DNA from: Candidatus Kapaibacterium sp.
GTDB taxonomy: Bacteria; Bacteroidota; Ignavibacteria; Kapaibacteriales; HRBIN21
Assembly: GCA_025059875.1 (NCBI GenBank)
Contig: JANXCT010000001.1
Coordinates: 526,642-590,641 of the forward strand
DNA length: 64,000 nucleotides
Direction of reading: 5' to 3'
The notes beneath the pieces were generated by a model that was not told the DNA's origin, searched no databases, and saw nothing but the letters and a program-made list of their open reading frames with translations. Position numbers and translations under genes: made by a program. The first letter of the stretch is position 1. The number at the start of each line of letters is the position of its first letter. This document shows, piece by piece, positions 1 to 7,813 of the stretch.

Positions 1-1488
1 TGGGAGCGTGAGCACGACTGCCTGGTGCGGATGCGACAGTGGATCCTCCAGGAAGGGATAGCGACGGCAGAGGAGCTCGACGAAATTGAGCGGCAAGCTG
101 CTGAGACTGTTCGGCAGGCGAAGGAGCGAGCTTGGCGAGCCTACCAGGAACCCATCTTGCGGGAGCGAGCGGAGCTTGCGGCCCTTCTGCAGGAGTTAGA
201 GAGCGTTAGCTCACGCTCTGAGGAGATAGCCCAGGTGCGGGCGGAGCTGCTCGCTGTTCGAGAACCCGTCCGCAAGGACTTGATGGTGGCAGTCAACCGT
301 GCCCTCATCGCTGTAGCTTTTGAGCCGAGCCCACAGCGGGACCGGATTGTGCGCTGGCGCTGGGCACTGGAGGAGCAGCAAGCGGAGCGCTATAGCTCGC
401 ACCTCTACAGTCAAACGCCGTTTTCAGCGCTGCGCGTGCCAGAGATTCCACCAGTGTACGCGGAGGACTCACCGCTGGTGAACGGGTTTGAGGTCATCAA
501 CGCCTGCTTCAACGAAGCGTTGCGACGTGATCCCCGTGTCATCATCTTTGGCGAGGACGTCGGGCGGTTGGGAGATGTCAACCAAGGATGTGCGGGACTG
601 CAGGCGCGTTATGGAGAGCTTCGAGTCAGTGATACGGGCATCCGGGAGTGCACAATCGTAGGACAGGCCATCGGGATGGCATTGCGCGGCCTGCGCCCGA
701 TAGCGGAGATCCAATACCTGGACTACCTGCTCTACGCCCTGCAGATCATGTCCGATGACATCGCCACGATGCGGTGGCGGACGAAGGGGATGCAGCGGGC
801 ACCCGTCATCATCCGTACCCGCGGGCATCGGCTGGAGGGAATCTGGCACTCTGGTTCCCCGATGGCAGGGATTATCAACCTCGTGCGGGGGATGCTGGTG
901 CTGGTTCCGCGCGACATGACGCGGGCGGCAGGATTCTACAACACGGTCCTCCGCTCCGATGATCCGGCGCTAATTGTGGAAGTCCTCAACGGCTATCGGC
1001 TTAAAGAACGGTTGCCAGCCAATATCGGCGAGTTCACTGTACCAGTCGGGGTCCCAGAGGTCCTGCGAGAGGGCACGGACATCACCATCGTGACCTATGG
1101 AGCCTGCTGTCGAATCGTGCTGGAAGCTGCCCAACTGCTGGAGCGAGTCGGGATTAGCGCGGAGGTGATCGACGTCCAGTCACTGGTGCCGTTCGACATC
1201 CACCATCGGATTGTGGAGTCGCTGAAGAAGACCAATCGCATTCTGTTCGTGGACGAGGACGTTCCTGGGGGAACCACGGCGTACATGATGCAGCAGGTCT
1301 TAGAGGTTCAAGGTGGTTACCGCTGGCTGGATTCGCCACCGAAGACCCTGCCGGCCCAGGAGCATCGGCCTGCGTACGGGACGGATGGTGACTACTGGTC
1401 CAAGCCGAACGTGGAGCAGGTTTTCGAGGCGGCGTACATGGTCCTGCATGAGGCTGATCCACGTCGCTATCCACTCTTCTTCCGATGA
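1..1488 (+). CDS. Fused 2-oxoacid dehydrogenase E1 alpha/beta, 3' part
   Basis: This is the C-terminal portion of an E1 component of a thiamine-diphosphate 2-oxoacid dehydrogenase complex (pyruvate or branched-chain type). The frame is open to the window edge, so the start lies upstream; the GTG at 25 is only an internal codon. The first ~110 residues read like the end of an E1 alpha chain (VRMRQWI, EELDEIE). After a linker, from about residue 150, comes a complete E1 beta chain with the transketolase pyrimidine-binding motif FGEDVG and the usual C-terminal domain (VDEDVPGG). Alpha and beta in one polypeptide is common in Bacteroidota. The gene ends 24 bases before nhaA. Family call is firm; which oxoacid it uses is not visible. 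Confidence 0.9.
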   Translation, partial: WEREHDCLVRMRQWILQEGIATAEELDEIERQAAETVRQAKERAWRAYQEPILRERAELAALLQELESVSSRSEEIAQVRAELLAVREPVRKDLMVAVNRALIAVAFEPSPQRDRIVRWRWALEEQQAERYSSHLYSQTPFSALRVPEIPPVYAEDSPLVNGFEVINACFNEALRRDPRVIIFGEDVGRLGDVNQGCAGLQARYGELRVSDTGIRECTIVGQAIGMALRGLRPIAEIQYLDYLLYALQIMSDDIATMRWRTKGMQRAPVIIRTRGHRLEGIWHSGSPMAGIINLVRGMLVLVPRDMTRAAGFYNTVLRSDDPALIVEVLNGYRLKERLPANIGEFTVPVGVPEVLREGTDITIVTYGACCRIVLEAAQLLERVGISAEVIDVQSLVPFDIHHRIVESLKKTNRILFVDEDVPGGTTAYMMQQVLEVQGGYRWLDSPPKTLPAQEHRPAYGTDGDYWSKPNVEQVFEAAYMVLHEADPRRYPLFFR

Positions 1489-1521
1489 GCTTGTTGGGGA
1501 GTGTACTAAGGGGTGCAAACG

Positions 1522-2901
1522 ATGCGAGTGGAGTTATTGGAGCGGTACTACGCCTGCGAGCTGACCCCAGTAGAGCGCTTCCAGCATGTGGTACGCTCGC
1601 TACTAGAGCGCCCTTATGTGGCAGGCATCGTGCTCGTGCTGTGCACGATCATCGCACTCGCGTGGGCCAATAGTCCTTGGGGAGACACATATGCGGCGCT
1701 CTTTTACACCCACTTCGTTGTGGGCTACGGTGACATAGCGCTCTCAAAGCCGCTGGTGTTCTGGATCAACGACGGCTTGATGGCAATCTTCTTCTTCCTC
1801 GTGGGGCTCGAGGTGAAGCGGGAGATTCTGGAGGGGGAGCTCTCGACTTGGCAGAAGGCCGCGCTACCAGTCGTTGCCGCGATTGGTGGAATGCTCTTTC
1901 CAGCCCTGATCTTCACTGCATTCAATTACGGGCAACCAACTCTACGTGGGTGGGCAATTCCCGCCGCTACAGACATTGCCTTCGCCGTAGGGATTCTCTC
2001 CCTTTTGGGGCATCGAGTCCCGCATAGTTTGAGGATCTTCCTGCTGAGCTTAGCAATTGCTGATGATATCGGAGCTGTACTCATCATCGCCGCGTTCTAC
2101 ACAGCGGACTTGTCGTTTGGTGCGTTAGCGGTCGGTGCGGTGGGATTAGGGGTGCTATGGGGGTTCAACCGGCTGCGGATTTACAACCTCGCCGTGTATG
2201 CCGTAGTTGGTGTGGTGATCTGGATGGCCTTCCTGAAGTCGGGTGTCCATCCGACAGTGGCAGGAGTTTTGACGGCGCTGACAGTTCCCCTCCAACCCCG
2301 GATGCCATGGGAGCGGTTCTGGAGGGGGACTCTCCAGTTGTTGTCTGAGTCCACCTATCAGGATGGGATGCCGAAGACGTACGTCATGACGCTCGTTGAG
2401 CACGTAGAGCGGGCGAGCATTCAGGCGATGTCCCCTCTGCAGCGTGCTATCCATGGGCTGCATATGTGGGTGACGTACGCCATCATGCCGCTGTTCGCGT
2501 TAGCGAATGCGGGGGTAAGGGTGGAGGTAGAACAGATTGGGATGCTGCTGGCTTCGCCGGTGCTCTGGGGTGTTGCGTTGGGGCTCTTCTTAGGCAAGCA
2601 GCTTGGTGTCTTCGGGTTTTCCTATCTCCTGACTCGCTTGGGGGTAGCGAAGCTTCCTACGGGGGTACGATGGAGCCACGTGTATGGAGTGTCGCTCTTG
2701 GCAGGGATTGGCTTTACGATGGCGCTGTTCATTGCTGGACTGGCCTACGGGGATTCGCTGCTGACCTTAGATGAGGCAAAGCTTGGGGTATTACTCGGCT
2801 CAGCACTCTCAGCGGTTGTCGGTACGGCTGTACTCTGGCGTGTGCTCCCGCGTCTGGAGGCAATCCAGGGAGAGGGCGCGCTAGAGAATGCAGTCAAGTG
2901 A
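1522..2901 (+). CDS. nhaA: Na+/H+ antiporter NhaA
   Basis: Inner-membrane antiporter of about 459 residues that exchanges sodium for protons in pH and salt homeostasis. It has the expected row of hydrophobic helices and the paired aspartates in AIADDIGAV that correspond to the ion-binding Asp pair of E. coli NhaA. PAATDIAF supplies the additional conserved Asp. A GTG at 1513 is in frame, but AAGGGG at 1508-1512 sits about nine bases before ATG 1522, which is the better start. The C-terminus (GIGFTMALFIAGLA) is also typical. The 3' end overlaps the flippase gene by 14 bases, so the two are probably cotranscribed although their functions look unrelated. Confidence 0.95.
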   Translation: MRVELLERYYACELTPVERFQHVVRSLLERPYVAGIVLVLCTIIALAWANSPWGDTYAALFYTHFVVGYGDIALSKPLVFWINDGLMAIFFFLVGLEVKREILEGELSTWQKAALPVVAAIGGMLFPALIFTAFNYGQPTLRGWAIPAATDIAFAVGILSLLGHRVPHSLRIFLLSLAIADDIGAVLIIAAFYTADLSFGALAVGAVGLGVLWGFNRLRIYNLAVYAVVGVVIWMAFLKSGVHPTVAGVLTALTVPLQPRMPWERFWRGTLQLLSESTYQDGMPKTYVMTLVEHVERASIQAMSPLQRAIHGLHMWVTYAIMPLFALANAGVRVEVEQIGMLLASPVLWGVALGLFLGKQLGVFGFSYLLTRLGVAKLPTGVRWSHVYGVSLLAGIGFTMALFIAGLAYGDSLLTLDEAKLGVLLGSALSAVVGTAVLWRVLPRLEAIQGEGALENAVK

Positions 2902-4414
2902 GGAACGCAAGGCCGAAAGTTCTCGGGAGCAGTCTGCCGAGCACCTCTACCGGATCGTGCGGAATGCGGCGATTGCCGGCGGGGGCAACCTCTTTGGGCA
3001 GTTGCTAGGGCCTGTGATTGGGGTCATCACGACTCGGGCTTTGGGGGCGGAGCTCTATGGTCTGTACTCCCTACTGGTCCAGTGGGGTGCGTTGTTAGCA
3101 GAAGTCGTCAAGACAGGGTGGGCAGCGGCGATCGTACGGTTTGTCGGCGTCTATCGAGCGCAGGGGTGTCTTGAGTGGCTTAAAGGGGCAGTGTGGGTAG
3201 GGATTGGCTGGGTGGGGCTCATTGGCACGGTCGTCGTTGGGGTCGTCATCGCTGCGGCAGAGCCGCTGAGTTCTCTTCTGATGCCGAACCACCTGCAGGC
3301 AGCGGGAGCGTTGCGGTTCTATGCTCCTGCTGTCTTGCTGACGGCGCTCTACGGCATCACGCTGGCTGTACTCACGGGCTTCCAGCAGCAGCGGCTGGTA
3401 CAGCTCAGTTATGCTGTCGTCGGCAACATTACCAAGCTGCTCGCGCTGCTGGTGTTCCTCGGGATGGGGTGGGGGATATACGCTGCTTTGGGGGCAAGTC
3501 TGCTGCAGGATGCTGTGGTGTTGGGGGTAAGCCTACTGTTCGTGCTGCGGGTCTTCCCGGAGCTACGCTTGCCGCAGGTTCGGCCGCGGGTAGCCTGGCG
3601 GGAGTTGCTCAGGTACGCTGCGACACTGCTGGCGACTAGCCTACTCTACCGGTACACGTTCCAACTGGACATCCTCGTACTAGGGCTCTTTCGGACGGCA
3701 GCAGAAGTCGGAATGTATGCAGCCGCGGTCCGTCTCCAGCCGCTCTTGGCATTGCCGACGTATGCGCTTGGGGAGACGTTCAACCCTGTGGTTGCGGGGC
3801 TCTATGCCCGTGGGGAGCGGGAGCAATTGCGGATCGTCTATAGCACTGTGGTCCGGTGGTCTCTCTTGCTGACGTTTCCGCTTGTGCTGCCCTGCGCTAT
3901 CGTGCCCTCGGCGGTGTTGAGCGTGTTTGGAGCGGAATTCCAAGCAGCAGCGGCAATACTCCCGTTGCTCAGTGTGGGAACCTGGATCGGGGCTGCCTTC
4001 GGGGTTGCCGGTTATGTGCTGAATATGGCAGGTAAACCGCAGGTAAACCTGCTCAACGGCGTCATTACGGCTGTGCTCAATGTAGCGCTCTTCTGGTTCC
4101 TCATCCCTCCACTGGGGATGTGGGGAGCAGCGCTGACGTATGCGCTCGTCAATGTGGGGATGGCATTCATACGGGTGGGGCAGGTGTGGTGGATTCTGCG
4201 GCTCCATCCCTGCGAGGGGCTGCTTGGGCGGGCGGCAGCCGTTGTGGCGCTGGCTTTAGGTGCCGCCCTCCTCGGGAGCTCTGTAGAGCCCTGGCTGGGG
4301 GCTCTCCTAGGACTGGCTATTTTTGGGGTCATGGTTCGGATTGGGCTGGGCCCCTATGACCGAGCAGTTTGGGAGCAGTGGCGGGCTCGACGTGAATCCA
4401 GAGCAAGTGATTGA
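2888..4414 (+). CDS. Polysaccharide flippase (Wzx/MVF-like)
   Basis: A 508-residue integral membrane protein with about 14 hydrophobic segments, of the oligosaccharide flippase/polysaccharide biosynthesis family. Such proteins move undecaprenyl-linked oligosaccharides across the inner membrane. The N-terminal stretch NLFGQLLGPVIGVITTRALG is characteristic. It starts inside the end of nhaA and its own 3' end overlaps the next methyltransferase gene. The following genes (methyltransferase, two acyltransferases, deacetylase) fit an exopolysaccharide or O-antigen modification cluster, which supports the flippase role. No glycosyltransferase or polymerase lies next to it, so the polymer cannot be inferred. 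Confidence 0.85.
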   Translation: MQSSEERKAESSREQSAEHLYRIVRNAAIAGGGNLFGQLLGPVIGVITTRALGAELYGLYSLLVQWGALLAEVVKTGWAAAIVRFVGVYRAQGCLEWLKGAVWVGIGWVGLIGTVVVGVVIAAAEPLSSLLMPNHLQAAGALRFYAPAVLLTALYGITLAVLTGFQQQRLVQLSYAVVGNITKLLALLVFLGMGWGIYAALGASLLQDAVVLGVSLLFVLRVFPELRLPQVRPRVAWRELLRYAATLLATSLLYRYTFQLDILVLGLFRTAAEVGMYAAAVRLQPLLALPTYALGETFNPVVAGLYARGEREQLRIVYSTVVRWSLLLTFPLVLPCAIVPSAVLSVFGAEFQAAAAILPLLSVGTWIGAAFGVAGYVLNMAGKPQVNLLNGVITAVLNVALFWFLIPPLGMWGAALTYALVNVGMAFIRVGQVWWILRLHPCEGLLGRAAAVVALALGAALLGSSVEPWLGALLGLAIFGVMVRIGLGPYDRAVWEQWRARRESRASD

Positions 4415-5132
4415 GGTCCGCTTCCGTGACCAGATGGCGGCGCAGTATGCCGCCCTCGTAGCCCAGCGGGGGGCGTACTGGTGGTATGCTGTGCGGTGCT
4501 TCCTGCTACACCGAATGGGGCTACAGCGGGGCGGATGGCTCTACGATGCCGGATGCGGGGTCGGACTCTACTCCCTGGCGATTGCCCAGCAATTTCCGTT
4601 TGTTCGTATCTTCGCTGTGGATTTTTCCGCTGAAAGCCTCCGCCTTCTGGAGGCTGCAGCCCGTGAGAGCGGAGTAGGGGAGCGGATTGTGTGCATCCAG
4701 GCTGACATCACCCGTTGGGTGCCCCCGCACCCTGTCCGGTGGGTGCTCTGTACGGAAGTTCTGCAGCACATTCCGACGGAGTCGCTGCGGCTGCAGGCTC
4801 TGTATCGCTTTGCAGAAAGCCTCCTGGCCGATGGAGAGCTGTGGCTCTTAGTGGCCCGCTATACGCTCCGAGACCGGTGGCGGGGAATCCCAAAATGCAG
4901 TGACGAGCGAGACCGTGGCGGTTCCTTCCGAATGCGCTTCACGCCCGAGGAGTTGCGCTGCCTCCTTTGGAGGGCAGGGTTCTCCTCGGTACGCCTCTTT
5001 GGGGCCCCTGTCCCGCCAAGTCGCGTGGGGAATCGTCTACCCCTGACCCTCTGGAAGGTAGCTTGGGGAGTGCAAGCGGTGCCGTGGAGCTACGCGTTGG
5101 GGCGTGTCATGCTTGCTCGGGCTTGCCGCTAG
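4356..5132 (+). CDS. Class I SAM-dependent methyltransferase
   Basis: A Rossmann-fold methyltransferase of about 258 residues. Motif I, DAGCGVG, binds S-adenosylmethionine; it is followed by the acidic residue of motif II (FAVDFS) and by TEVLQHI in the motif IV position. The substrate is unknown; its place behind a flippase suggests a sugar or lipid-linked sugar. The start is uncertain: ATG 4356 overlaps the flippase by 59 bases, GTG 4392 would overlap by 23, and an earlier in-frame ATG lies at 4323. No strong ribosome-binding site separates them. The next gene begins three bases after the stop. Confidence 0.75.
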   Translation: MTEQFGSSGGLDVNPEQVIEVRFRDQMAAQYAALVAQRGAYWWYAVRCFLLHRMGLQRGGWLYDAGCGVGLYSLAIAQQFPFVRIFAVDFSAESLRLLEAAARESGVGERIVCIQADITRWVPPHPVRWVLCTEVLQHIPTESLRLQALYRFAESLLADGELWLLVARYTLRDRWRGIPKCSDERDRGGSFRMRFTPEELRCLLWRAGFSSVRLFGAPVPPSRVGNRLPLTLWKVAWGVQAVPWSYALGRVMLARACR

Positions 5133-5134
5133 CG

Positions 5135-6202
5135 ATGAAGCTGGAGGCCGTCGGGCTTGATGAGTTCAGGGCCTTACGGGAGGAGTGGAATGCCTTGGTG
5201 GCGCGCTCTGGGAGCAATACCCCGTTCCTCCGCCACGAGTGGCTCTGCGCTGTTGCAGAGACGCTCGCTGCTCCAGGATGGACGCCACTCATCCTACGCC
5301 TGCAGGATGGGAAGCAGAGCTTAGGCTACGTTCCACTGGTGCAGGTGAAGAGCCCAACCCGCTTTGCCATTCGGATGTCCCGACTTCACTTTCTAGGGGT
5401 GCAGTTGACAGAATTCGCCGATTTCGTCCTTCCGGCAGAGGAACAGGAGGTAGTAGAGGCAGCACTCTCCGCATTGCAGCAGTGGCATGGATGGGTAGAG
5501 TTTGTCGGGCACTACATCAGCGAGACTTCTCCGCGGATAGGTACCTACGCTAGGCTGGCCCAGCGATGGCCTGGGGGAGAGCTGGTTCCGTACGAGCCTT
5601 GCTGGTACATCCGAATTGCTGGGCGTACGTGGGAGGAGTACCTCTGCGAGGAGGCGGGGCGTGAGTTCGTCATCCGTGGGGTACAGCGCCGGGCTGCGGT
5701 GTACGAGCAGCTCGACTGGAGCGTTGAGGAGCTAAGAGTCCCATCGGCAGAGATCATCGGCGACGTCGTCCGACTCCATGCCGCTTCACAACGTCGGAAG
5801 GGCCGGACGTCCTTGTTCATATCTGACCGGCGCTATCGGGACTTCTTGGAGCGGATTCTTGCTGAGAGTGCTCGGTTGGGATGGCTCCGTGTGTTCGTGC
5901 TCTGGATTGAGCAGCAAACGGCGGCCTTCATTCTGGGCTTCCTGTACGGCGGGGTCTTCTACTGGTGGCTGCAGGGGTTTGATCCCAAGTACGAGCGACT
6001 AGCGCCGACGAAGGTGCTCTTGTGGCATGTCCTGCAGCGTGCCTTCAGCGAGCAGTGGCAGGAGTTCAACTTCATGGGGGGCGGCACGGAGTACAAGCGG
6101 CACTGGGCAAAACGATGGCGTCAGTTCTACCGTCTTCGGCTACCGAGGTGGCGCGGTCTGGCCCGATGGCTCAACCTTTGGCGGTTCCGGCGTCGGTGGT
6201 AG
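5135..6202 (+). CDS. GNAT acyltransferase, CelD/BcsL-like (Acetyltransf_6)
   Basis: A 355-residue protein of the Acetyltransf_6/FemAB-like branch of the GNAT fold, often found in exopolysaccharide clusters and thought to acylate sugars or peptides. The diagnostic C-terminal half reads GFDPKYERLAPTKVLL followed by FNFMGGGTEYKRHWA, the typical late motif of this family. The open frame extends upstream to 4967, but that part overlaps the methyltransferase in another frame. ATG 5135 lies two bases after the methyltransferase stop and gives the family's usual length. It ends overlapping a second GNAT gene. The donor and acceptor are not visible. Confidence 0.8.
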   Translation: MKLEAVGLDEFRALREEWNALVARSGSNTPFLRHEWLCAVAETLAAPGWTPLILRLQDGKQSLGYVPLVQVKSPTRFAIRMSRLHFLGVQLTEFADFVLPAEEQEVVEAALSALQQWHGWVEFVGHYISETSPRIGTYARLAQRWPGGELVPYEPCWYIRIAGRTWEEYLCEEAGREFVIRGVQRRAAVYEQLDWSVEELRVPSAEIIGDVVRLHAASQRRKGRTSLFISDRRYRDFLERILAESARLGWLRVFVLWIEQQTAAFILGFLYGGVFYWWLQGFDPKYERLAPTKVLLWHVLQRAFSEQWQEFNFMGGGTEYKRHWAKRWRQFYRLRLPRWRGLARWLNLWRFRRRW

Positions 6203-6804
6203 GATGGCTGCGAGGTGTGCGGCGGCTGTTGCGTGCTTATCGCCGTCAGCTGTTCTCGCGTGAAAGCTTCCTATGGTTGCAGCTATCACTTGCTGAGGTC
6301 CCTCGGCGGGCGGGGATGCCTGAGGGGATAAGGGTCTACACGTTCGACGAGCGCTGGGCCTTTTTGGATGCCCTACCGCAGGAGTTGGCCGAGCGATTAG
6401 AGAAGCTCTGGGTTGCTCTACCGAGATCGCTCGTCTTTGCTCACGCAGTCGAAGGGACGCCAGTAGCTTACTACTGCTTCGCGAGCAATGGGCTCCTGTG
6501 GGTAGAGGAGCTGGGAGTGCAGCGGTACTTTGCTCCGGACGAGGCGTACGTGCACACGTGCTACACCCTGCCACCATACCGGGGCAGGGGGCTGCACAGC
6601 CGGACGATTGCGGCTGCTTGTGGATGGCTAGCCTGCCACGGCTTCCGGCAAGCGTATGCATTGGTGGGAGAGCGGAATCTCCCGTCGTTGCGCGGTTTCC
6701 AGCGGGCAGGGTTTGCTAGTGTCAGCCGCGTTGTCACCTGGCGGCTGGGGGGGTATTTGGTGCGTGTCCGTTCTGGTAGAGGGATCTGGTGGGATGGTAG
6801 CTAA
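6166..6804 (+). CDS. GNAT family N-acetyltransferase
   Basis: A protein of about 212 residues with a C-terminal GNAT core: PPYRGRGLHSR is the acetyl-CoA pyrophosphate-binding motif A, and NLPSLRGFQRAGF is motif B. The N-terminal 100 residues show no clear domain. It is the second acyltransferase in a row in the polysaccharide cluster. The start is uncertain: ATG 6166 overlaps the preceding gene by 37 bases, ATG 6115 by more, and GTG 6196 by only 7. The 3' end overlaps the deacetylase gene by 11 bases. The substrate is unknown; modification of a surface sugar is inferred from context. Confidence 0.75.
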   Translation: MAQPLAVPASVVGWLRGVRRLLRAYRRQLFSRESFLWLQLSLAEVPRRAGMPEGIRVYTFDERWAFLDALPQELAERLEKLWVALPRSLVFAHAVEGTPVAYYCFASNGLLWVEELGVQRYFAPDEAYVHTCYTLPPYRGRGLHSRTIAAACGWLACHGFRQAYALVGERNLPSLRGFQRAGFASVSRVVTWRLGGYLVRVRSGRGIWWDGS

Positions 6805-7810
6805 GCGGATGCAGGAGGCACGGCGCTTTCTGGCAATCACTGTGGATACGGAGTGCGACAAAGGACCGGGGTGGCGAACACAGCGCCCGATCCGGTGCCG
6901 CAATGTGGTGGAGGATATACCACGGTATTTCCATGAGCCCTTCTGGCACTTAGGTGTGCGGCCAACGTACCTACTGAGCCCAGAGGTCATCCGGGATGCG
7001 GAAGCATCGGAGGTGCTGCGTGGACTTCCTGGGGCACCGGAGTTGGGAACCCATCTCCACGGAGAATACGTAGAGCCCGAGCTGCAGTGGGATGCTGAGG
7101 GCACGTACACGATGCAGTGCACCTATCCGGCTGAGCTGGAGTGGGCAAAGCTTCGACGCTTGACAGAGCTCTTCCAGGAGCGTTTTGGGGTAGCTCCTCG
7201 GAGCTTCCGCGCAGGGCGCTACGGCATCGCTGCTCGTACCATCCCGATGCTGGCAGCACTGGGCTACACCGTTGACAGCAGCGTCACCCCGTACAAGTGG
7301 TGGGCTCCAGAAGTCCGCTTTATGACGGCTCCGCCGTTTCCATACTACCCTTCGCCACACGACATCTCAGAGCCGAGCCCGGAGGGGCAAGTCTTGGAAG
7401 TGCCAGTGAGCGTCTTACCGGGGATTTGGGACAAGATACCGGCAGCATGGCGGAAGCACTTCAATCCGTACCATCCGGTCGTAGCATGGCTATGGCGGCG
7501 GTGGAATCGCTACGTCTGGGATATGCGGCCCCGGCTCTTCTATGCTGCCTTCACACCGTTGCGGGACCTCTTGAGGACGGTGCAGTGGTATGTCCAACTG
7601 GCTGAACGTAGCGGACATGACGTCGTGCTTGTGATGACGCTCCATAGCTGTGAGCTCCGACCGGGTGCAAACCCGTACTTCACCACGCGGCAGCAGTGCC
7701 AGCTCTTCGTTGATAGGATGTTGCGGGTCACCAACTACGCTCTTCGGTGTGGCTTCGTCCCTGCGACGCTAGCAGAGATTGCCAGCCAGGTGCAGGCCTG
7801 GACAGGATAG
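6794..7810 (+). CDS. Polysaccharide deacetylase-like protein (NodB fold)
   Basis: A 338-residue protein resembling WalW-type polysaccharide deacetylases. Near the N-terminus AITVDTECD carries the metal-site acidic pair. GTHLHGEY supplies a histidine pair, and FRAGRYGI matches a conserved NodB motif. MTLHSCEL near the end contributes another histidine. There is no signal peptide, so it may act in the cytoplasm on a precursor. The frame is open from 6656, but ATG 6794, overlapping the GNAT stop, begins the conserved core directly. The TonB-dependent receptor starts three bases after its stop. Confidence 0.8.
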   Translation: MVAKRMQEARRFLAITVDTECDKGPGWRTQRPIRCRNVVEDIPRYFHEPFWHLGVRPTYLLSPEVIRDAEASEVLRGLPGAPELGTHLHGEYVEPELQWDAEGTYTMQCTYPAELEWAKLRRLTELFQERFGVAPRSFRAGRYGIAARTIPMLAALGYTVDSSVTPYKWWAPEVRFMTAPPFPYYPSPHDISEPSPEGQVLEVPVSVLPGIWDKIPAAWRKHFNPYHPVVAWLWRRWNRYVWDMRPRLFYAAFTPLRDLLRTVQWYVQLAERSGHDVVLVMTLHSCELRPGANPYFTTRQQCQLFVDRMLRVTNYALRCGFVPATLAEIASQVQAWTG

Positions 7811-7813
7811 CAG